Positions 6,049-10,837 of a DNA stretch of 10,837 bases are shown here, in pieces. The stretch covers positions 1-10,837 of the forward strand of contig JBNJEM010000227.1 in NCBI GenBank assembly GCA_051745935.1. The letters are read 5' to 3'. The stretch comes from JBNJEM01 sp051745935 (GTDB lineage: Bacteria > Planctomycetota > Planctomycetia > Pirellulales > Pirellulaceae). Each line of letters begins with the position of its first letter. Position 1 is the first letter of the stretch. Below the pieces are notes generated by a model, which saw nothing but the letters and a program-made list of their open reading frames with translations, searched no databases and was not told the origin of the DNA. Both the position numbers and the translations under genes were made by a program.

Positions 6049-8103
6049 ATGAAAACATCTTGGTTAGTTGCATGTTGTTTATTGCTGTTGGCGCCTCTAG
6101 CGACGGCTGAAGAGCTGATCGTGTTGCCGGAGAAAACCGATGAAGTTGCTCCAAAGGAGATGCTTCACGCGTATCTGATGGACAAGGTTTACGAGGCGGT
6201 GGACCGCCGCGAGGCCGAATATGAATCCGTTGAGACACCCGAAGAGATCGAGGCTTATCAGGAGCGGATGCGGCAGTTCTTCATCGAACAGCTTGGTGGA
6301 TTCCCGGATCGCACGCCGCTGAACGCGCGCGTGGCGGGGCGGCGGCGGCGAGATGGATATCGAATCGAGAAAGTGATTTTCGAGAGCCAGCCACGGCACT
6401 TTGTCACGGCGATTCTCTATCTACCGGACGGCGAACCGCCCTATCCGGGCGTGTTGGTTCCGTGCGGGCACAGCGCCAATGGCAAGGCTCGCGATCTTTA
6501 CCAACGAGCGCCGATTCTGATCGCGAAAAACGGCATGGCCGCTTTGTGTTACGATCCGCTGGACCAAGGGGAACGTCACCAGCTGTTGGACGCCGACGGC
6601 GAACCGATCATCACCCGGGCCACGCAGGGTCACAATTTGGCGGGCGTGGGAGCGATCCTGCTGGGACGCAACACGGCCACTTACCGAACGTGGGATGGAA
6701 TGCGAGCACTCGATTACCTGGCCGGCCGCGAGGAAGTCGATCCAAACCGGATTGGCTGCACGGGAATCTCGGGTGGTGGCACGATGACGAGTTATCTGAT
6801 GGCGTTGGACGATCGGATCAAAGCGGCGGCGCCGGGATGCTATCTGACAAGCTTCCAGCGTCTGTTGGAGACTATTGGTCCTCAAGACGCCGAGCAAACG
6901 ATCCACGCTCAAATCGGCTACGGCATGGACCATGCCGACTATGTTTTGATGCGCGCGCCCCAACCGACGCTCATGATGACGGCCACCGATGATTACTTTG
7001 ATATTGATGGGGCCTGGAACACCTTTCGCCAGGCAAAGCGATGGTATACGCGTCTCGGTTTCGCGGAACGGGTGGACTTGATTGAAGTGGATTCCAAACA
7101 TGGGTTTCCACCTAAAATGCGAGTGGCGGCGGCACGTTGGATGCGCCGCTGGTTACTGCACATCGACGATGCGATCGTCGAACACGAATTTCCGGTTGCG
7201 ACGGACGAACAACTCCAGTGCACGCCGCGGGGCGAGGTCATGTTGCTGGAAGGCGCGCGCAGCGTGTACGATCTGAACATGGAGTTGGAAGGCAGGCTGG
7301 CGGCGGAGCGGAAACGGTTCTGGCAAGAAACGGACCGCTCGCAGGCCCTGGCCAAGGTTCGCGACATGTGCCAAATTCGATCGCTCGAGAAGTTGGGGGC
7401 TCCAGATCCAGAAAAGGTCGGTTCGGTCTCCCGACCGGGTTATTCCATCGAGAAAATGATCCTCCGGCCCGAGCCAGGAATAGCGCTGCCCGCACTGATG
7501 TTCGTGCCGGATCAGCCGGCCGGTCCCGCGACCCTGTACGTGCATGCCGACGGCAAGCAAACGGAAGCAGCGCCCGGCGGCAAGATCGAAGCCTTGGCGC
7601 GAGAGGGCCACATTGTGTTGGCGCCGGATCTCCGGGGCGTGGGCGAGACCTCGCCGGGCGGAAAGCATTCTTATGCCGGATATCTGCCCATTGAATGGCG
7701 TGACAGCACCATTGCTTATCTGCTCGGCAAACCGCTGCTGGGCATGCGAGCGGAAGACATCCTGGTTTGCGCTCGGTTCCTCGCGGAATTTGAAACGGAT
7801 GGTCAGCCGCGCCCGGTGAATCTGCACAGTGTCGGGCATACCGGTCCCCCCGCCCTGCATGCCGCCGCCTTGGAGCCTAACTTGTTCGACAAAGTGGTTT
7901 TGCAGCGGAGCCTGATCTCCTGGTCCAAGGTGGTGCACACCCCGCTTTCCAAGAACCAGTCCGCCAACCTGGTCCACGGCGCGCTGCGAATCTACGATTT
8001 ACCCGAGCTCCGCGCCAGCTTGTCCGACGAGAAGCTGGAGCTCATTGAACCGTTGGACGCCGCTGGACAACCCGTCAAATCCAATTATACCGGTCGCGGA
8101 TGA
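6049..8103 (+). CDS. large secreted two-domain alpha/beta hydrolase, acetyl-xylan-esterase-like
   Basis: The ATG at 6049 has AAAGGA nine bases upstream and gives 684 residues, preferred over the in-frame GTG at 6028. Residues 1-20 are a clear signal peptide (cleavage probable after A-T-A). Domain one (about 90-385) has G-I-S-G-G-G with Ser241 as nucleophile, an A-T-D-D acid turn (Asp314/315) and S-K-H-G with His351. Domain two (about 465-680) repeats the fold, but its nucleophile elbow reads S-V-G-H-T-G, with Thr598 where Ser is expected, so it is probably non-catalytic or altered. Relatives remove acyl groups from plant or algal polysaccharides; substrate here is unknown. The last five codons and the TGA stop lie inside repeat A4, so the native C-terminus was replaced or trimmed. 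With the upstream hydrolase it forms a same-strand pair interrupted by the A2/A3 array. Confidence 0.92.
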   Translation: MKTSWLVACCLLLLAPLATAEELIVLPEKTDEVAPKEMLHAYLMDKVYEAVDRREAEYESVETPEEIEAYQERMRQFFIEQLGGFPDRTPLNARVAGRRRRDGYRIEKVIFESQPRHFVTAILYLPDGEPPYPGVLVPCGHSANGKARDLYQRAPILIAKNGMAALCYDPLDQGERHQLLDADGEPIITRATQGHNLAGVGAILLGRNTATYRTWDGMRALDYLAGREEVDPNRIGCTGISGGGTMTSYLMALDDRIKAAAPGCYLTSFQRLLETIGPQDAEQTIHAQIGYGMDHADYVLMRAPQPTLMMTATDDYFDIDGAWNTFRQAKRWYTRLGFAERVDLIEVDSKHGFPPKMRVAAARWMRRWLLHIDDAIVEHEFPVATDEQLQCTPRGEVMLLEGARSVYDLNMELEGRLAAERKRFWQETDRSQALAKVRDMCQIRSLEKLGAPDPEKVGSVSRPGYSIEKMILRPEPGIALPALMFVPDQPAGPATLYVHADGKQTEAAPGGKIEALAREGHIVLAPDLRGVGETSPGGKHSYAGYLPIEWRDSTIAYLLGKPLLGMRAEDILVCARFLAEFETDGQPRPVNLHSVGHTGPPALHAAALEPNLFDKVVLQRSLISWSKVVHTPLSKNQSANLVHGALRIYDLPELRASLSDEKLELIEPLDAAGQPVKSNYTGRG

Positions 8104-8187
8104 TTTTCTCCGCCGCGAGTCCGACCAACGGGAGGACGGCTTGCGTCGGGCAGCTTTCCACCCGGAAAAACCCAATCGCCTGAAATA
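8086..8187 (+). repeat. 102-bp repeat, family A, copy A4, overlapping the end of the hydrolase gene
   Basis: Again exactly 102 bp, TATACCGGTCGCGGA to TCGCCTGAAATA, in the same orientation as A2/A3 but more diverged (TTTTCTCC and CCCAATCG variants). The first 15 bases encode Y-T-G-R-G and bases 8101-8103 are the TGA stop of the preceding gene, so the repeat ends the coding sequence. Confidence 0.92.
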
Positions 8188-8228
8188 GTAACACTTTAGC
8201 CGTCTGAAGTAGAATCCTAGCTTCGTGA

Positions 8229-8245
8229 TCACAAATCCCTTGTGA
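8229..8245. repeat. small hairpin between convergent genes
   Basis: TCACAA and TTGTGA form a perfect 6-bp stem around ATCCC in the 200 bases between A4 and B2. There is no T-run, so a terminator role is only possible by position between the converging hydrolase and redoxin genes. The rest of 8188-8388 shows nothing recognisable. Confidence 0.3.
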
Positions 8246-8388
8246 CGTACCCTGTTTAACCGCAAGGCCAGAGTCCGCTCGCCCGCGCGTTGGACCAGCA
8301 AGGATCCATGACGGCGGACGGCGGCCTGCGCGCTCTACAGGGCCGTTGTCCAACCCTCATCGCCTGGAAGAGCCTTACTTCAGTTCGC

Positions 8389-8630
8389 GTAGCCGTTCAC
8401 GGGTGCCGCTACACGGCCTGGACACGCAAGGCCCGCATGGGATGCCACGGGCTTGTCCCGTGGTGGTTCACGCTTGCCGCTACAAACCGGCCAGACACAC
8501 CACTGCTGGCCGTCGGTAGCGTGGAACGTAACGTACCACGGGACAAGCCCGTGGCATTTGCACCTCGAAAAGCCTTTCCTGAATATGTGCAACGGACGTT
8601 CGCACGCCCGTTGCACCCGTAACTGTCTAC
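8389..8630 (-). mobile_element. MITE-like element, family B, copy B2 (overlaps redoxin stop codon)
   Basis: About 242 bp, inverted relative to B1 and B4. The end at 8389 is GTAGCCGTTCACGG; the other end, read inward from 8630, is GTAGACAGTTACGG followed by GTGC, which aligns with the first if one base is gapped. The body is very close to B4. Hairpins with the family stem lie at 8445-8463 and 8536-8554, and a central CGGCCAG/CTGGCCG stem is best preserved in this copy. Unlike B1 and B4 the flanks are not a perfect duplication (CAGTTCGC versus CGGCTGGC, 5 of 8), so either the target duplication has decayed or the 8630 boundary is slightly off. Confidence 0.8.
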
Positions 8631-9760
8631 CGGCTGGCGTAGGTGCGCCCCAGTCGTTCGACAATGGCCTTTTTCAGTGTCAACGGATCGAATGTGCCCT
8701 CCTTGCGATAGACGACCTTGCCACCGGGGGCGATCAACAGGGTATACGGCACGGGACCGCGCCATTTCTTGTCCAACGCTTCGGCCAATTGGTCGCGATC
8801 GGTCGAGTTGAACAGGTAGTTGGTGCACGAGACGTGCTTCTCTTCGAGCACCTCTAGCGCCTGATCGCGATTTTCGGGGCCGTCGAGGCTAATCGTAATC
8901 GCTTCGAAAGGACGTCGGCGGTACATGCGGTTGATGGTAACCAGCTCGGAAAGTTCTTCCACGCAAGGAATGCACCAGCTGGCCCAGACGTTGATCAGCC
9001 GATACTTCTTCGTGTCGTTCTTGACCAGCTCGCGCACGCCGGCCTCGTCGATCGTATTGAGCGACACCGGTTCCGCGTTCCATTTCTTCAGCGACTCGGC
9101 GGCGCTCTTTCGCTTGTCGGACCACTTGGTGGAACACCCGAACACGCGAGTTTTCTCCCGGGGAACCGGTTCGTTCCTCAGGAGGGCTTCCACCGCGTTT
9201 CGCGTGTCATGCGACTTCACGGGGCCCACATCGGAGTTGTCGAAGCCACCCACGTAGCGAAGTTTTCTTTCGGCGTCGAAGATGAAGACGTGCGGGGTGG
9301 CCAGCACGCCGTAGGCCGTTGAGGTTTCCTGCGTCTCGCCGTCGTACAGGTAAGGAAACTTGAAATCCTTGTCCCGCGCTCGAATCTTCATGTCCTCGAG
9401 CGAATCGCCCACGTCGGTGTAACCGAGTTCGTCGAGTCGCACCGCCTGGGGATCGTTGGGTGAGATGGCCACCAGAGCCACGCCCCGATCCTTGTAGTCG
9501 GCGTGCAACTGTATGATTCGATCCTCGTACGCTTGGGCCGTGGGACAGTGATTGCAGGTGAAGATAACCACCAGCACTTTCGCGTCCGCGAAGTCGGCGA
9601 GTGAATAGGTCTTTCCATCGACGCCGGGCAATTCGAAATCGGGCGCCGCCGCGCCAATCTCCAGAGGCTCCACGTCTTTGGACATCGCCTGGCCAGTTGG
9701 GCTTAACAAAAGCGAGACAACCAGTAGGCTGGATAGAACGATACTGAACCGTGACATCAT
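8627..9760 (-). CDS. secreted double thioredoxin-fold protein (redoxin plus TlpA-like domain)
   Basis: The product is 377 residues with a signal peptide at 1-25 (hydrophobic 6-19, S-P-T-G-Q-A). Domain one (about 33-195) is an AhpC/TSA-redoxin-type fold with F-T-C-N-H-C-P (Cys69, Cys72) and a cis-proline in A-T-P-H (Pro156). A linker carries a lone Cys209 (V-F-G-C-S-T-K-W). Domain two (about 235-370) is TlpA/thioredoxin-like with W-A-S-W-C-I-P-C (Cys263, Cys266) and V-P-Y-T-L (Pro338). Both active sites are intact, so an extracytoplasmic disulfide reductase or relay role is likely; the partner is unknown. The ATG at 9760 has GGAG ten bases before it. The TAG stop (8627-8629) falls in the terminal GTAG of mobile element B2. 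The cupin gene lies upstream on the same strand, separated by element B3. Confidence 0.92.
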   Translation of the reverse strand: MMSRFSIVLSSLLVVSLLLSPTGQAMSKDVEPLEIGAAAPDFELPGVDGKTYSLADFADAKVLVVIFTCNHCPTAQAYEDRIIQLHADYKDRGVALVAISPNDPQAVRLDELGYTDVGDSLEDMKIRARDKDFKFPYLYDGETQETSTAYGVLATPHVFIFDAERKLRYVGGFDNSDVGPVKSHDTRNAVEALLRNEPVPREKTRVFGCSTKWSDKRKSAAESLKKWNAEPVSLNTIDEAGVRELVKNDTKKYRLINVWASWCIPCVEELSELVTINRMYRRRPFEAITISLDGPENRDQALEVLEEKHVSCTNYLFNSTDRDQLAEALDKKWRGPVPYTLLIAPGGKVVYRKEGTFDPLTLKKAIVERLGRTYASR

Positions 9761-9806
9761 TGTTTCAGGTCTCCGTAAAAAGCGTTAAGAAAAAGGCGCC
9801 CCGAGG

Positions 9807-9980
9807 ATACTTGTTCACGGGCAAGAGGCTAATATCCGTGGACGTTCGCACTGCCGTTCCATATCTTGAAGGATGGCCTTTCAAAATGCAAATGCCACGG
9901 GCCTGTCCCGTGGTCCGTTACGTTCCACGCTACCGACGAGCAGGAGTGGTCTGCCTGACCGGGTTGTAGCGGCGAGCGTG
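9807..9980 (+). mobile_element. MITE-like element, family B, copy B3 (truncated)
   Basis: Homology to B1 and B4 runs from a degraded left tip (about 9807, TTCACGGGCAAGAGGC region from 9814) through the first hairpin (9895-9913, loop CCTGT) and the central region to GCGAGCGTG at 9980, then stops abruptly. The second hairpin and the right terminal repeat, about 75 bp, are missing. It lies between the redoxin start (9760) and the cupin stop (10010). With only one end it should be immobile, and no target duplication can be tested. Confidence 0.88.
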
Positions 9981-10009
9981 TGACGTCATGGATCAGGTGC
10001 TGAGTTCCA

Positions 10010-10354
10010 TTAGTCTCCCGGCGCCAGGTTTGCTCCACAGCAACAGGGATCGTCCCCCGGTTCCATTGTGCGAATGACCAGGTATTTCATTCTCGGTGCC
10101 AGGAACCGTGTTTCCGCGTGGGGCACGTTTGACGGGAAAAAGACGAGTTCCCCCGGTCCAACGCGGTGCGTTTGGCCGCCAAAGGTAAACTCCGCTTCAC
10201 CTTCCAGGATATACATGGCTTCCTCCGCCGCGTGCGAGTGCTGATGCTCCCACCCGTCGCCGGCTGGATCCAACTCGGTCACGTGTACGTGCACCTTCCG
10301 GGCTCCCTGCTCTTTCCCAAGGAGCGACAAATAATTGGCTTTCATTTTCTCCAT
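10010..10354 (-). CDS. small single-domain cupin protein with a cysteine-rich tail
   Basis: From the ATG at 10354, eight bases after AGGA, the product is 114 residues without a signal peptide; an in-frame TTG 60 bases upstream is the alternative start. It is one cupin barrel. Motif 1 is H-S-H-A-A-E-E-A-M-Y-I-L-E-G with His39, His41 and Glu45, and motif 2 is P-G-E-L-V-F-F-P-S-N-V-P-H with His79; these four residues normally bind one metal ion. Small cupins of this kind include sugar isomerases, dioxygenases and ligand-binding proteins, and the sequence does not decide among them. The C-terminus D-D-P-C-C-C-G-A-N-L with three consecutive cysteines (104-106) is unusual. The redoxin gene follows on the same strand, but element B3 lies between. 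Confidence 0.88.
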   Translation of the reverse strand: MEKMKANYLSLLGKEQGARKVHVHVTELDPAGDGWEHQHSHAAEEAMYILEGEAEFTFGGQTHRVGPGELVFFPSNVPHAETRFLAPRMKYLVIRTMEPGDDPCCCGANLAPGD

Positions 10355-10414
10355 TGAGTCTATCCTTTCAAAGTCAACGCCTCGTCCATTGCATCCCGCT
10401 GCGACATTAGGCAA

Positions 10415-10440
10415 CTCAATTCTCTTCTGTTATAATTGTC
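10415..10440 (-). promoter_or_regulatory. AT-rich stretch that may hold the cupin promoter
   Basis: In otherwise GC-rich DNA, this stretch upstream of the cupin reads ATTATAAC on the minus strand, resembling a -10 box about 75 bases before the start codon. No convincing -35 box sits 16-18 bases upstream. The rest of 10441-10563 shows no gene or clear structure. Confidence 0.25.
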
Positions 10441-10563
10441 GTTCTGACTGACGTGTTTGTACAGTGTCACTTGGGTGCTTCCTGGCGGGGACGAAGCCGG
10501 TGGGGCTAACGCCGGCTATCAGCAGGCATTGCATTCATTGTTTCAGCCAGAGTGGCGTTGTTC

Positions 10564-10571
10564 CACTGATT
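10564..10571. repeat. left target-site duplication of element B4
   Basis: CACTGATT stands directly before the GTAA tip of B4 and recurs exactly, in the same direction, at 10825-10832. Confidence 0.85.
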
Positions 10572-10824
10572 GTAACTGCTCACGAGCAAAAGGCTGATGT
10601 CCGCGGACGTTCGCACGTCCGTTGCACATATAGAGGAAAGGCTTTTCGAGGTGCAAATGCCACGGGCTTGTCCCGTGGTCCGTTACGTTTCACGCTACCG
10701 ACGAGCAGGAGTGGTGTGTCTGGCCGGTGTGTAGCGGCGAGCGTGAACCACCACGGGACCAGCCCGTGGCATCCATGCGGGCCTTGCGTGTCCAGGCCGT
10801 GTAGCGGCACCCCTGAACGGCTAC
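10572..10824 (+). mobile_element. MITE-like element, family B, copy B4 (intact)
   Basis: 253 bp with tips GTAACTGCTCACGA at the left and, read inward, GTAGCCGTTCAGGG at the right (9 of 14 identical). It is flanked by the 8-bp duplication CACTGATT. The two family hairpins are at 10660-10678 (loop CTTGT) and 10751-10769 (loop ACCAG). A further hairpin GGACGT-TCGC-ACGTCC lies near the left end (about 10605-10620). It encodes no transposase. Its body is closest to B2. Confidence 0.92.
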
Positions 10825-10832
10825 CACTGATT
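10825..10832. repeat. right target-site duplication of element B4
   Basis: CACTGATT, identical to 10564-10571; the window ends five bases later. Confidence 0.85.
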
Positions 10833-10837
10833 GAAAA

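Overview
The window reads like a chromosomal stretch of a planctomycete, probably a Pirellulales/Rhodopirellula-type bacterium. The grounds are the gene mix and its style: a Tat-exported DegT-type aminotransferase, an iduronate-2-sulfatase-like sulfatase, large secreted acetyl-xylan-esterase-like hydrolases, a two-domain secreted redoxin, GC-rich coding, wide intergenic gaps and many extragenic repeats. This assignment is inference from family knowledge; there is no rRNA or other phylogenetic marker here.

Layout from left to right: the 3' end of an unidentified plus-strand gene (to 130); a 102-bp repeat, A1 (290-391); the Tat-signal aminotransferase (509-1864, +); convergent to it a sulfatase (1999-3375, -); about 630 bp without a recognisable gene; an intact 251-bp mobile repeat, B1 (4017-4267); two plus-strand secreted alpha/beta hydrolases (4421-5758 and 6049-8103) separated by a tandem pair of 102-bp repeats, A2/A3; a fourth A copy, A4 (8086-8187), that contains the second hydrolase's stop codon; a second B element, B2 (8389-8630), abutting the end of a minus-strand double-thioredoxin-fold protein (8627-9760); a truncated B3 (9807-9980); a small minus-strand cupin (10010-10354); and a second intact B element, B4 (10572-10824), at the right edge.

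The protein genes fit an exported enzyme set for sulfated or acylated polysaccharides: a sulfatase and two esterase-type hydrolases, with a periplasmic redoxin beside them. No transporter, glycoside hydrolase or regulator is visible, so a shared pathway is only suggested. Apart from the two hydrolases (+) and the cupin/redoxin pair (-), the genes do not form operons.

The most informative content is between the genes. Family B is a roughly 250-bp non-autonomous element with GTAA/GTAG-type terminal inverted repeats. Its two intact copies are each flanked by a perfect 8-bp direct repeat (AGGACGAG at B1, CACTGATT at B4), which is a target-site duplication. Ends of this type plus 8-bp duplications are what the IS66 family makes, so B is best read as an IS66-type MITE. 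Family A is an exactly 102-bp (34-codon) repeat without obvious terminal inverted repeats. One copy of A, and probably one copy of B, supplies the stop codon of the neighbouring gene.
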